Positions 21,667-33,403 of a stretch of 64,000 nt of DNA are shown piece after piece (position 1 is the stretch's first letter; every line of letters starts with the position of its first letter). The position numbers and the translations under genes were made by a program. The notes below the pieces were generated by a model. It had not been told where the DNA came from, did no database searches, and worked only from the letters and a program-made list of their open reading frames with translations. The DNA is taken from the NCBI RefSeq assembly GCF_904849725.1, contig NC_058521.1, positions 99,248,244-99,312,243 of the forward strand, read 5' to 3'. The DNA is from Hordeum vulgare subsp. vulgare (Eukaryota > Streptophyta > Magnoliopsida > Poales > Poaceae).

Positions 21667-22188
21667 CTACCGGTGCCAGCTCGTCAAAGCCGTCCACAGA
21701 CGGGCACGGGTAGCATAAAGCTCCATGCGGAGAGCACGAGCATCCCTGTCTATGTTCTCTAGCATCTCAACAGTGGACTGCAGTAGTGGATCCTCCATAG
21801 AAGAATCAAAATAGACTCCGCTGAGGTATCCCTCTTCACCAGGCTGAGAGGCCGGAACATAGCAGAACTCTGAATTCTGCAGCAGTGCATGTCTCGCCCT
21901 CATAATGGTCAGCATTGAATAGGCAGCATCTTGTACTGCCATGTCAACAGTGACTCCCAACCCATAGGACCAATGGATGGGCTCCTCAGCTCCAGGGTAG
22001 TCTTGGAATACCCTAACAGTGCAGATGTACTGGCTCTGGTTGAAGTCTCGGTACTGTTCCTCCACTGTGTACTCGGGGTACCAACGGTAACCGCACACCG
22101 ACATCACCCTGACCAGCATGGCCGTATGACCCGGTACATCAATGCACCTGGTCAGACGTACCACCTGACGAGAAGGACGGTCAGGCAT
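21667..22188 (-). CDS. Element D accessory ORF upstream of gag (173 aa)
   Basis: An open frame extends from 22308 to 21667. I prefer the ATG at 22186-22188 because a consensus splice acceptor (tctatttacag) abuts it and the upstream 40 residues look like untranslated sequence. The product has a middle segment with a helical repeat-like pattern (AVQDAAYSMLTIMRARHALLQ), then SEFCYVPAS, and a C-terminal helical region (TVEMLENIDRDARALRMEL). I see no catalytic motif, knuckle, signal peptide or membrane segment. The same pattern (AVQ..A..AITRL...F, then EFRYFPS) occurs in the ORF of element C. From memory such ORFs are widespread in Triticeae gypsy elements; the function is unknown. It is sense to gag and lies between primer site and gag. 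Confidence 0.6.
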   Translation of the reverse strand: MPDRPSRQVVRLTRCIDVPGHTAMLVRVMSVCGYRWYPEYTVEEQYRDFNQSQYICTVRVFQDYPGAEEPIHWSYGLGVTVDMAVQDAAYSMLTIMRARHALLQNSEFCYVPASQPGEEGYLSGVYFDSSMEDPLLQSTVEMLENIDRDARALRMELYATRARLWTALTSWHR

Positions 22189-22610
22189 CTGTAAATAGAG
22201 AGTAATTTCAAAAGCATTAGAGCTCCGAATGCAAAATTGGGCAGCATAACGGCTGTAAATGCTCAAAAACAAATTTTGAGACAACCCAAAATGGAATAGC
22301 GTAACCACTCAACTATCAAGTTCAATTCTCTGATCATCAAACTTACTTCCTTTTTCCTAGGAATGAAAGAAACCCAAATATCTCTTGACCCGTAGTCCTA
22401 TAATCTACCGATCAGAAACACGAGCCTAGAAGAAGATGAGTAACCTAGTCCTTAATTCCCGCAGAAAAGACGAGGATGACCAGAATAGGATAACTTGAGA
22501 AGAGAACAAGAGTCTTACGTTCCCTTCCACAAACAATTCCCTTATATATAACTAAAGCAATTCTAGACTCAACTTCGACCAGTTTGGCTTAGTAATCCTC
22601 CAGTCAGTCA

Positions 22611-22623
22611 GGCTCTGATACCA
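22611..22623 (-). promoter_or_regulatory. Element D primer-binding site (initiator tRNA-Met)
   Basis: The minus strand reads tggtatcagagcc four bases after the 5' LTR end, the standard iMet-type site of chromoviruses. Confidence 0.88.
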
Positions 22624-22627
22624 ACGC

Positions 22628-25600
22628 TGTCGGGACCCCGATCCTAAGCCATAGGAATCCAGCCTGTAACACATCGCATCCCTTTGCGGTCTCATGCACG
22701 GTTAACTCCACGGCTGCAGCCTTACCTTAGCCGGGACCGTTTGCGTCTTTTGACTCACGTATGCAATAGTGTCGCTAGCATTCCAATGTCAAAGAACCCA
22801 GATCGACAAGTCTAGTCATAAACCAAAGTGGCAATACCGCACAAGGACAGGCATACATGACCCAACAAAGCAGGTGTCGGTCACCAGCGAGTGTACACGA
22901 GTCGTAGCAAGCTACAAGGACTCCATTACATCGTGTGACAATTCCCCAAAGGGGACAGACACAGCAGCTAAGAAGGACACATGCCGGTCAACCAATGTAT
23001 CCGGAGCAGTAGCGAGCTACCATGGCTCCTTGGATCACAAAGGGGCATTTCCCTGTAAGGAGTGCTACTAAAATTCACGACTAGGTAATCGAACCCCATA
23101 CATATCAAGTACGACACACGTACGCATGGCATACCGATATGTATAGATACATGGATGTCATCACAACATAACCATAAACATACAAGCTTTATTTAAGAGG
23201 CTCGGAAGAGCCACACACATAATATTACACAGTAAGGGTCTCACGACCCATAATAGCAGTCATTCAGTTACAAGCCAGCGGAAGTGTTTAAAACTGTCTG
23301 AGTACAGACACATGCAACTAGAAGGCACATGGCCTGACTATACTACAGACCCAACCTAGGGCCAGATCGTAGCTGGGACACCAGCTACTCGTCGTCGTCG
23401 ATGTCTATGAAGAACCCTCCATTTGGGTCATTAGCAACCTCTACAACATTTATTAAGCAAACATGAGTACGGAGGTACTCAGCAAGACTTTAGGATAACT
23501 ATCTACTCATGCATTGTATCAATAAGGTATTGTGGGGTTTAATGCGGAAGGTCAGCATTTGACTCGTGGCTAGACAACTTGCATTTTAAAATAATTTTGA
23601 CAACTTGATTTCTCGCACACGAGTCCACTAACACCACAACAATACTCCATCGTGGAATCATTTCGTCTCCATACGGAAACGCCGTCCACGACACTCACGC
23701 TTATCTTGACAATTTTGTGAGTAGCCATTTAAGTTATCTATGAACAACATATGTCTCCAAGTAGTCCATATCCGCGAGCGCGGCTATTCGAATAGATCAT
23801 AACCCTGCAGGGGTGTACTTCGTCACACACGCTCTCGCCACTTATCGCCATGTGCACATCATCCACCTCGGCAACATTCAAGCGGAGGCCCAGCGAGGGA
23901 GTCGGCCACGACCGTTAACCACACTAGTACCTAGTCCAGGTTTATCGCCTATCCGAGAGTAACCCGTACGGAAGTCCGGCCGAGGTTTCCGTCACGGCCT
24001 CAAACGATGTGCGCAGGGTTCCCAAGCCCACCATCCGGGTGCCAATTGGTACACCGTGCCACTGCCTACCGTATCACAGCCCACCTCTCAGGTCAGCGCT
24101 ATGCACGGCCTCCACCATGACTATAAACACTAGAAACTACTTGCAACTCCTGGACCGAATACTAAGCGATTAATAAGTTGAGAGGGTCAATTAAGTATCC
24201 CAACGTGTGGTAGTATCTAGTCTTGGATTACATACACGGAACTCAGTTCCTAAGGACGGTTCCAATGAAACAACCCGCCATGTACTCCTACACAGCCTTT
24301 CACCGGTACCTTTACCAAATCAGGTTCAACGCACAACCTTTGCTTACCGAACACATTCTCCCAATTCTGTTCATCTCCCAGATGACAGACCATACACAAC
24401 TCTAAGCATAGCATGCATAGCAGGATAAGGCACATCATGGCTCAAGCAACTACCAGGTATGCTAGGTTGCAAGGTTCAGCTATTTACTGTGACAAGGATA
24501 GGTCATGCAAAGGAAGTGGGTTCAACTAACGTGGCAAAAGCATTTGAAGCATTTGATCCTAATGCAATAAGTAAGTGCAGGAGCAAGAACATGGGATTTA
24601 TCGGGATGATCAAAATGGTTGCTTGCCTTGTTGCTCAAAGGAGTGACAATATCCGTCAGACGGATATTCGGTGCAATCCGGGGGAGCGGAGCCTACCGAA
24701 AGGAATGACAACAATCAATATCAAACATATGCAATCAAGATGATGCATGAGCATGGCATGAGGATGCAAGGTGATATACTATTATAGATAACATGTATTA
24801 CGTTTGAAGTTGATTTGAATCAAATTCAAATATCACTTCAAACGAGGTATTCTCGGATACCATTTTAATTGATTCGACCTCATGCTCAGATCAACTTGCT
24901 TTTAACATGCATGGGATGATATGTTAGGTTGCTGGTTTGTAATTAGGACAATGTTTGATCATGTCATTTATAGTGAAATTTAAATATTTTCCAAATTCCA
25001 TCTACAAAGTATTTATAAGAATTAACTTATTCATTAATCTACATGTTTGGGTTCTGTAAAATTTTCAAACATGTTTGAAAATGACATATTCAGAATCCTT
25101 GAATTTTTCTGATACTTTTTCATATATAAATTATTTTCATTGGAGTTACAGATTAGTTTCTATGAATTTTAGAAGTTTTAACATTTTTCTGGAATTCTTC
25201 TAAATCAGAAAACTCTTTATAGCATTAGCATGACATCAGCAGGTCCAACTGGCCGTTGAAAGTCAAACCTGACCAGTGGGACCCACTCGTGAGTGACTCT
25301 GGTCATTTTTAGATTAGAATTAATCTTAATTAGCTAATTAATCTCAGTGTACCCACATGTCAGTGACTTATTAAATTATTTGATTTTATTTTTATTATTC
25401 CAGATTACCAGAGGCTGGCCCCACACGTCAGTGGCTCAGGCCAGCTGAGATCCACCGGCGGCGAGGTCGTCCTCGCCGGCGGGGAGCCTCCGGCGACCAC
25501 CAGTACGGTGGAGGGCATCGGAAACTCGCCTCCGACGACCAAACTCACGGCAGAGACCATGAGGAGAAGGGCCACTCGACGGCGTGCATGATGGGACAAA

Positions 25601-26825
25601 CCCCAGGGGCTGGGGTGGCCAGAATCAACGCCGGCGACGAGCTTGGCGGTGACCAAGTTCGTCCATCGTCGAAGCCATCGATTACAGGGTCAAAACGTGC
25701 GGGGCTGGGCTCCTATAGCATCTACGTGATGTCCTGAGGCTGCTGGTGGCCTCAGACGGACCAACCCTTCACCGGAGGGCTACCAGCGACGAGCTGCAGC
25801 GGCGGTCCTTGTCGGGCTCCGGTGGAACTAGGCCTAGAGGAGGGGATCGACGGGGAGATCTTAGGGGAAAGTTGCGCAAGCTCACGAGGAGTGCAGAGGA
25901 GGGCTTAGACGGCTCGGGGAAGCACTGAGGGCGACGAATCGAGCAAAGCTCGCCGGCGGCCGAAGGTTGAACACGACGGTGCCGTGGGCGTTGCAGGGCT
26001 CGGGGAGGCTTCGGCTTCTGCAGGGAGGACCAGCTCGTCGAGGCGGAGCTAATGGCACACTCGGAATGAAGATCCTATGGCTAGGGGCACGGGCAGCTCG
26101 AGCTCGAGCTCCTGTCAATGGCGGCAGAGGGGATCGGGAGAACCGAGAGGAGAGGGGGAAGAATGAGCACGGGAATGGATAGCTACGAGCTCGGGGAGGT
26201 TATCCCCGTGCTTGCCAGCGCGAAGCGGCGGCCAGGCAGGCAGGGAGCTGCGTGGAGGCGCGCGGCGACGCGGCGGCCACCTCCTGCTCCTACTGCCGAG
26301 GAGGAAGACGGCAGCGCTACTGGGCCGGGCTGAGGTGAGCCACAGGTAGTTCTTTTCTCTTTTTTCTGTTTTGTTTCTGTTTTCCTATTTCATTGATTTA
26401 CTATTTATTTCAGCTCCCAAATAGTTTGTAAAAACTATGTTGAACACCCCAGAATATTTGTTGGAATATTTCCAACCATTCCTAAAGTTTTCAATATTTT
26501 TGAAAGCTTAAAGTTTCTGATTTCAAATTTTAAACTTGAAATCAGTAGGTTTTGCATTTATTTAAAATGCCAAGAGTATAAAAGAAATGGTTTACTTCAT
26601 TGCTTATTTGTTTCCAAGAATTATCAGAAAGATTGAACTTTTCTTGAGGCCATTTTGGGTTCATTGATTTTAACTAGTTTGAAATTTCCTTTAATTTGAG
26701 AAGTGGCTAGGGTTTGTTGAGTTTTCCTTCACCACTTACTTTGTTCTTGTTGAAAATTTCCTAGATGCAATGCAAAGTAAACATGAGCACAAGGCTAACT
26801 TGATCAAGGTGTTAGGGATGTGACA
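22628..26825 (-). repeat. Element D 5' LTR (right)
   Basis: Co-linear with 12425-16624 over its whole length, with point differences and few small indels. The palindrome ctattcgaatag is at 23784-23795, in the same relative position as in the other LTR. Confidence 0.9.
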
Positions 26826-28170
26826 GAACCTCTTTGAAAACCTAGCTCTGAAATATTGGAACTGGGAATCCTGACTTTGTGTTTGCAAAGGAGCCATCAT
26901 TTCCCTTACTCTGTTAATCCTCCAAAAATTTCCAAAGATCATTCTTCCCTCATAAACCCTAGATGTGCAAAAATATTGCCAAGTCCTAAGCAACATTTCT
27001 CATCTAGAATTAATTCCGGTTTCTGCCTTTCTAAGGAATTAAATCCAAGAAAATATATATCCATCTCCTAAGGTCATGAACACTTGTGAAGATATTCTTT
27101 GTGATTATATTGATCTCCCATAAATTATTGGTCATTACTAAGTGGGGGGAAATTCCTTTTTCCTATTTAATGCCAATATTACATTTTGAGGCCTTTCCAA
27201 AGGAACTACCATTCTGGTAGCTAGGAAAATCCCAAATAATTTGTGGAGCTTCTCATATCCATATATTCATGATTTCCATTAAAATATCTAGACCCCCAAT
27301 TCAAAAGTTGAGCACAACATCCCATTGCAAATTCTGTCCAGATTTCCTGTTTGCAAAGTGCTTGATTCCTTGATTTCCTTGGGCTGAAACTTTGTAGGGT
27401 AGTTCATTATGATAAATTACCCTTGTCCACCAAAATTTAGCCCATTCCCTCTAGCCAATCTTCCTCAGCAAATTATCCAAGTTCATGTCCAGATTAGAGC
27501 ATTGTGAAGGAAGTACCATTTATAACTATGCAAATGGTATGAAACTTTCACAGTGACTCCATATGCCTAAATCATTGGTCTCCACCAAATTTGAGCCATT
27601 TTCATCTAGCCATTTGACCCCAGCATCATCTTCTTCACTTCTATTAAGATTGCCAAGTTACAAAGGAAGTACCCCCTAGAATTATCTGTTTGTGTTGTAT
27701 TTTGGCCAATATACTCACTCTACTGAGTGGTCAGCCTCGGCCAAAGATCAGGCCAAGAGATGCGCTGTGATGGCCACTGCACAGCACAAACACCTTGTTG
27801 TTGGCCTCTTATTGAGCAAGGAGAGGTCACACCAGAGCTATAGTGTAGTGTTTGATGGGTCAGCTCTTCTCAGTGAAGTATGGAGAATACCCCAGACATG
27901 GTTTAGCACCAAGTGGAGCGTGACAATGTCGTGGCCACGTGGTGACCACGGGCAGAGCATGCCAAATCGGCACCGTATGCATTGGAGTGACGGGAGCACG
28001 TCTCCAGCAAGCTCTAGCCTATCCAGGAGTGTCGTAGAGGTTCCCATGGCGTGCGCGAACCCTCCAGAGCCCTCTCCCCCTCGTCTCCTTGCTCCTGGAG
28101 GTGTCTGCCGACCGGAATCTCGCCATGGCTCTCGAAGCTCCATCTGTCGTCGTCTAGCCCTTCCCCTCGG

Positions 28171-28179
28171 CTATAAATA
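28171..28179 (+). promoter_or_regulatory. TATA box of element C left LTR
   Basis: ctataaata in the sense of the element, preceded by GC-rich DNA and followed by a GC-rich leader. The counterpart in the right LTR is conserved at 34908-34916, which supports a promoter role. Confidence 0.6.
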
Positions 28180-30579
28180 AAGTGCCCCGAGCCCCTGCCG
28201 TCGACCAGCAAGCCCCAGCCCCTCCCCTAAGCCCTCGGAGCTCCCCATTGGCATAAATGGCTGAGCCGTCCGCCATCAACCCCCGCGGCAATTCCAGCTC
28301 CATAGCCCTCCCCCTCTCCTCTGTCCTCGGCCAGACCTTCCCCTAGTTGGTTATGAGCCATCGCCATATCCATTTCTGTCGGGGACGCCCTGCCGGCGCG
28401 GCCCCGTGCAGCTCCCCGTTTGCCGCGATCCGGTCTGTGACGGTGGCGTTGTGGTCCACCTCAGGTGACCCCGCGGCCACCCTCGGGCACGACGAGGGGT
28501 GGCGGTTCTCCCGCGGTCGTGAGTCATCCCTCCCACGCAGCAAGGCAACGACAGCCGCAGCGGCCGGCGCTCTCCTCTGCCACCAGCGCAAGCAAGAAGA
28601 AGCGAAGAGGAGAAAAGGGATAAGGTGGGCCCCACCTCCTCGCGGGACCCGCATTTCAGCCAGAGAAAGCGTTGACCCAGTCGCTGACGTGGATAAGTGG
28701 AGACGTATTCCCTAGGGTACGCTTTCTCCTCAATGAAAGAAACTTCGCCGGCTGAATATTTTATTTAGTGGACGTTCGTCAGTTAGCAGCAGAAATGAAC
28801 ACATTTTTATTTGTTTCTGTGCCTAACAAACGAACGGCCATAACTTTAAACCGTAACTCAGATTGAGGTAAAACTAGCACCCACTCTTTCGTCTCGTCGA
28901 TCCCTATTCGATAGTACCATTTTCATTATGCATGCTCGCATTAGAAATGACTATTTTGCCCTTGCCATCCGATCGAGCCCTTCGAGAGAACCCTTCCGGC
29001 AAACCCTTCCTTGGGATTGTCGCGCTTCTTCCCGGCGTATTCATCGACCCCCAGGCAAGCCAACCTCTTATCATTAGCTTTAGACTTGCGTGATAACTTT
29101 GCTTGCACACTGTGTGTGATCTGTTAGTCTGCATCTGCATACACCTGTAATGACATCAGTAGTAGCTATTAACATTACTTTTCATCTAATTCCATGTCTT
29201 GTTTACATATTACCATACTAATAATAAGATTGTTAATAACATTGGCATGTTAGTACTAGGTTTTGATGTCATACCATAATTATTACCACTATTGTTTTGC
29301 TATGCTATTGCTTAGCACTTATATTTGTCAAGGTAATGGTACGGTGATGGATAAGTTGAGTTGGGTTAACAAATGCAACCTAGTTGGCTGATCTTGAGTC
29401 ACCTGTCCGGGCTTACCCGTGCAACCACATTTGCCGGTATGGGACGACATTGACTTGGTCTGATTGCATACTCTTTCACCGTTACCTCCAAAGAGGGAGG
29501 GTTATGCACGCGCGCTACCCTGATCAGGTAGGCGGTGATAACCCTCTGAGCCAATTGAGTTGTTTTGTGCCGGCATCCCCGTTTGGGACAGTTTAGTTTG
29601 GCCACGACGGTGGCATGTGTCGTGAGGATACAGGGCCACCCAGGGCAGGACTCCGGGGGAGGATGAATGCCGGAGGTACGATGGAAGAGTCACGGGTCAG
29701 GCAAGTTTCGTTTGAGCAACACTGGTCCACCCGAATGGGATCACGAGGACAGTGCTCCATAGCATGGGTAAAGTGTGCAACCTCTACAGAGTGTCAAATC
29801 TATTCGAATAGCCGCGTCGACGGTATTGGACAGCACGTCCAAACCTCACTAGGTGGTCAACCATAAAAATGATAACAATGATGGAACAACTCATCTTGTG
29901 TGGACATCAGAGGATGTCGGGAATATGCTATGTTAGCCAAGAGATGGCTATATAATGAGTGGTCGGATGACCATAAGACTGGGACGGAATTGGGATCTGT
30001 TCAGGTTGGATTATGAGTATGTCAAGGGTTGTCAGACAACCCAGAAGGGAGTAAGTTGACATTCGGTAATAGTAAGTAATTTAAGCACTTGTTTTGATCC
30101 TTGCCATGCTAGTTATGTAGATTACATGCTTGATCCATGTTATGCTATATTTGGTGCATGTTTTCCTGTTAATTCCATGCCATGCTTTGAATAATCCTTA
30201 TATAGCATAGGGCTAGCTTTGTCATCTGCTTGTTTGGGTGCTATGTATTTGGTTGTCTTGCGAGTACATTCAAAGTACTCACCTGGCCTTGCACGTGGCC
30301 AGTTGTAGGAGAAGATTCGTCATGCTAGATCATAACCCAGCCAGTCCTGCGAGTTATGGAGCCCAGCAAGAGACATCCTTGCCGCTGAATGAAGACCTCT
30401 ACTGCCATTTAGTTAACCTTGGAGTTATGTAATATTGTTGTAAGCAACAGTATTGTAATACTTAATTATTTTAATAAAGCCATTTTTGCCTGGAATTGTT
30501 GTATCATGTCTTTGGCGTGCGTCCGGTCTTATCCTAGGGACGGGCGTGTGTCGGCCCTCTATCGGGGTGCCACAAGACT

Positions 30580-30592
30580 TGGTATCAGAGCC
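30580..30592 (+). promoter_or_regulatory. Element C primer-binding site (initiator tRNA-Met)
   Basis: tggtatcagagcc lies five bases after the left LTR end (gtgccaca at 30567-30574), a perfect iMet-type site. Confidence 0.88.
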
Positions 30593-30840
30593 ATGCTGGT
30601 TGTAGGTTACCCTAGCACCAAGACCACCTTAGGTTCAACCGATAGTGAGCCCTATAGATTTGACCTGTCTCTCGCATCCGACATGGCCACTATTGACCAA
30701 TAGGCGGCGCAGTCGGAATGGACGTGTCCCTACCCAGTTGTCCGCCCACCCAGCCACTCTAGATTGGACCATGACCCTACCGAGTTGTCGGTCGTGCCAG
30801 TTATCTTCTACCCGGCACGAGAAGGATCTATGCCATCCTG

Positions 30841-31746
30841 GTGTGCTCTAGCCCGACTGCCTATCTAACCCCTCCCACTTGTGAGCCACAGCTCTCTCCA
30901 TCCAGTAAGATAGACCCCTGCAAGAGAACCAAGGCTAGTATCCCCAAACCAGCAGCCATGGCCAGTTCTTCCAAAACACCCGCTTTCCATAGCCGAACCT
31001 TGGCCAATGGTTATCCTGGCTTTCCGCCCATCCTTTCGAGTATGCTCACCCGAGCCCTTGGTCGTAGTAAGCCTCTAGTGTATTTGGTGTTCCAATCAGA
31101 ACCCGTTCCCTATCTTTGCCTATTCTATGCAAGGGTGCATATTAACCCAGGTCCAGCAGTGGATGGGGAGCCCATGAACTTTCGGGGCAAACCCATGCCC
31201 ACCCCTGTGTTGGCTGTCCAGATAGCTGTTGCGGAAGCCATCACCCGTCTTCGTTTCCAGTTTCCGCAAGTGGCGGAGATGCAAGAGTTTCGCTATTTTC
31301 CCTCTGCATCACATGCAGGTTGCGATTTCTCCGGCACAGTCGAAGACGCGGGCCCAGCAATAGCCCGACTAGTCTAGTTTGTTGCTGCCCAGGGACTATT
31401 GCTCTCTGGCATTCTTAGAGAGTTCAAAGCCGTTGACCATGACACCACACGGGTGGTTACGGAAGCATACCGTGCGGCCCGTCAAGTTGCACCCCAGTCC
31501 ACCCGTTCCCTGTTGCCAAACCCAGTGCCACCTTCGCAGCTAGTACCACCCTCGCAATCTGTGGACCCGTATCAACCCGGGAACATCCACCAAAACTCCA
31601 TTCTAGGAGCTATCCGACAACTTCGTCGTCAGGATGTGTTTCGTCAAGTTCCCCCTGCAGCTCCAGTAGTTGAGCCCCAACCCATAGAGGTGTCTGACGA
31701 TCAATACAAAAGTTGGCTCAGCCTTCGTCCCCCAGGAGAGCCCTAG
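30841..31746 (+). pseudogene. Element C accessory ORF, the only sense ORF of this element
   Basis: One frame of about 300 codons, interrupted by a TAG at 31375-31377, runs from 30841 to the TAG at 31744. Its middle carries the pattern seen in element D's accessory ORF: AVQIAVAEAITRLRFQFPQ, then EFRYFPSASHAG, then a C-terminal helical part (LREFKAVDHDTTRVV). A proline-rich tail (about 31490-31600) precedes a hydrophilic end. The true start is uncertain; an ATG at 30958 (MASSSKTPAF) is a plausible alternative. There is no Gag, protease or RT signature. Its retention as the only sense ORF in a non-autonomous element suggests that it mattered for the element. Its biochemical function is unknown. 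Confidence 0.6.
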
Positions 31747-32561
31747 CAAGAGTAGGCCCATTTGTGGCTTCGACAGTGAGCGAAGCCAGGAGATGCTGCG
31801 AATATGTGTGTTGCGAAGACTGTTTCTTCGCCCACGTTTAGGATTAGGACGCTGTAGTTTGGAGTGAGATGTTGTTAACAACCACCTAGTAATGCTGCAT
31901 GTTGTTGTACTGCTAGCATTGCTTGTGTGTGTTTACTGTTGTAATGTCACGTATGCTTATTTACCTTGTGTGCTTGGTTCATCTGTCACCCTGTTAAGCA
32001 GAGATGTTTAACAGAGCTGGCAGTGGATTCTTAACAAGATTCAAGTCAGTAGAGCACTTACACCTAATAACAACAGACTATGGAGGTGTATGTATACCAT
32101 GAGTCCCTAATAAAATACGAGCTAGTGTAGGTGTATGTATACCATGAGTACATACACCCACCAGCATTAAAACACCTTAGTGTAATCTACTTGATATGAT
32201 TCTTTCTTCTGCGTGCATTTTGCCACCATGAGCATTCTGCATCTGCTTGCATATAAGTCTGGATAGACTGCATGTGTATCGTTTGAGCAACGTCTGCACG
32301 CTGGTTGCAATCTCAGAGAAATTCTGAGAAATTTTATTGCAACATAGACCGTTACAACCCTTCCAGACCAAGACCTAAACCTAGATTCTACCCCAGCGCC
32401 CACTCATTGTGGATGTCATTCACCAAGGAGTAAACAGTAGCGTGGTCTCCACACTGATAGATCTCCGATGATCACACCACACTAACCCCAGACCCAATGG
32501 CGCCTCTGTCACCGTCTTGTGTGACGTTGACAGGCCGCCCCCTAGCCGCCACCGCCCGCGC
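31747..32561. other. Element C internal region without recognised sense coding
   Basis: Mostly AT-rich sequence. It contains a 21-base duplication (aggtgtatgtataccatgag, at about 32083 and 32127). No domain was recognised on either strand. Confidence 0.5.
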
Positions 32562-32729
32562 CTATTCTGCGAGCCTGAGATGGCGTAGTTGATCCCCAGC
32601 CATCCCTCTAGCAGCGGCATCACGACGATCCTCAAGGATCATCGCGCACAGTAGCATCGAGCCGCCAACGAACGCCGCCAATAGACCAACCAGGAGGATC
32701 GTGAGCAGCTCCGACCCCACGCCCGCCAT
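32562..32729 (-). CDS. Candidate captured gene: small membrane protein (55 aa)
   Basis: On the strand opposite to element C, an ATG at 32727-32729 opens a 55-codon frame ending TAG at 32562. It encodes one strongly hydrophobic segment (about residues 7-30, LLTILLVGLLAAFVGGSMLL) followed by a charged tail (EDRRDAAARG), the pattern of a small single-pass membrane protein. Upstream there is a TATA box (tataaaaa, 32818-32825), a pyrimidine-rich leader with a splice-acceptor-like ctttccag, and GC-rich codon use unlike the AT-rich surroundings. The larger frame (to 32972) upstream is probably not coding. I do not recognise the host gene. It may equally be a chance frame in GC-rich DNA. Confidence 0.4.
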   Translation of the reverse strand: MAGVGSELLTILLVGLLAAFVGGSMLLCAMILEDRRDAAARGMAGDQLRHLRLAE

Positions 32730-32817
32730 TAGTGTCTTGCCTTGCGCTCCTACAACTGGAAAGAGAAGGAAGAAGTGAGGTACGTTGCGAGGTAGAAGGG
32801 AGAGGAAACCGCGGTCG

Positions 32818-32825
32818 TTTTTATA
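32818..32825 (-). promoter_or_regulatory. TATA box upstream of the captured-gene candidate
   Basis: The minus strand reads ctataaaaacg, about 90 bases upstream of the ATG at 32729, followed by a C/T-rich leader. Confidence 0.4.
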
Positions 32826-33390
32826 GCCTCGACCCGGTGTACGGTGAGCGAGGTCCAAGAGATTGTGCGCTGCTCGATCACCAGCGTCCAGGAGCGAATC
32901 CGCGAGCAGTGCCAACCGGCATTGGCCCATGGTGGGAGTGCTCTCTGTGTTGGCCTCGTGCACACCGCGCACTACCGTTGTAGGGTGCTTTACACCCTAG
33001 GAGCTAGGCGTGCGCAGTGCCTAGCCGCACTCCGGACGGCGCAAGAGCGAGAGAGAGTGAGAGTTGTTGGACGCAGAAAGAAGAAGAAGGCTTCCAGTAG
33101 GCCCTGGTCCCACCTGACAGAGAAAGAGGTCACTGTTCATTGTGGTGCCCCAAGCATTTTCAGAAAAAGAAAATTCTACTTTTTCTAAAATGATAGGGCT
33201 ACCCAGTGACCCTTGCGTGTGGAGTAGATCCCGTGATATCCGTATCTCGATCTGGGTGTACCAGTTTTGTTACTCTTAACTCGGTTGTTTTCAACTACAG
33301 GGTTAAGATCGAAGCCTAGAGGTTTTCATAGGAGGTGTAGTAGTTTTCTTCTAAGCTAACCCTAGGAATCTCGAGGGCGAGATTCTTCTA

Positions 33391-33403
33391 AGGGGGAAGG
33401 TTT
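33391..33403 (+). promoter_or_regulatory. Element C polypurine tract
   Basis: aagggggaaggtt directly precedes the right LTR (tgtaataccc at 33404). Confidence 0.8.

Larger units (their letters stand above)
12425..26825 (-). mobile_element. Element D: chromovirus (gypsy, Tekay/Del-like) with 4.2-kb LTRs
   Basis: The target duplication gaacc occurs at 12420-12424 and 26826-26830. The LTRs are 4,200 bp (12425-16624) and 4,198 bp (22628-26825), with 9 differences in the first ~320 bases by eye (about 3%), mostly transitions. On the minus strand the order is LTR, iMet primer site, accessory ORF, gag-protease, RT-RNase H, integrase, chromodomain, polypurine tract, LTR. It is complete in layout but has lost protease and RT catalytic residues and carries several frameshifts and stops. 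It is the youngest retroelement of the nest judged by LTR divergence. Confidence 0.9.
12245..30574 (+). repeat. Element C left (5') LTR, split by element D
   Basis: 12245-12424 plus 26831-30574 together align with 33404-36820 plus 49605-50103. The break coincides with the gaacc duplication of element D. A TATA box lies at 28171 and the motif ctattcgaatag at 29800-29811. Confidence 0.85.

Noticed and set aside
28347..28715. 122-codon ORF in element C LTR (also 34400-34795)
   Set aside because: Located just downstream of the LTR TATA box in GC-rich leader DNA, not preserved as the same frame in the other LTR.
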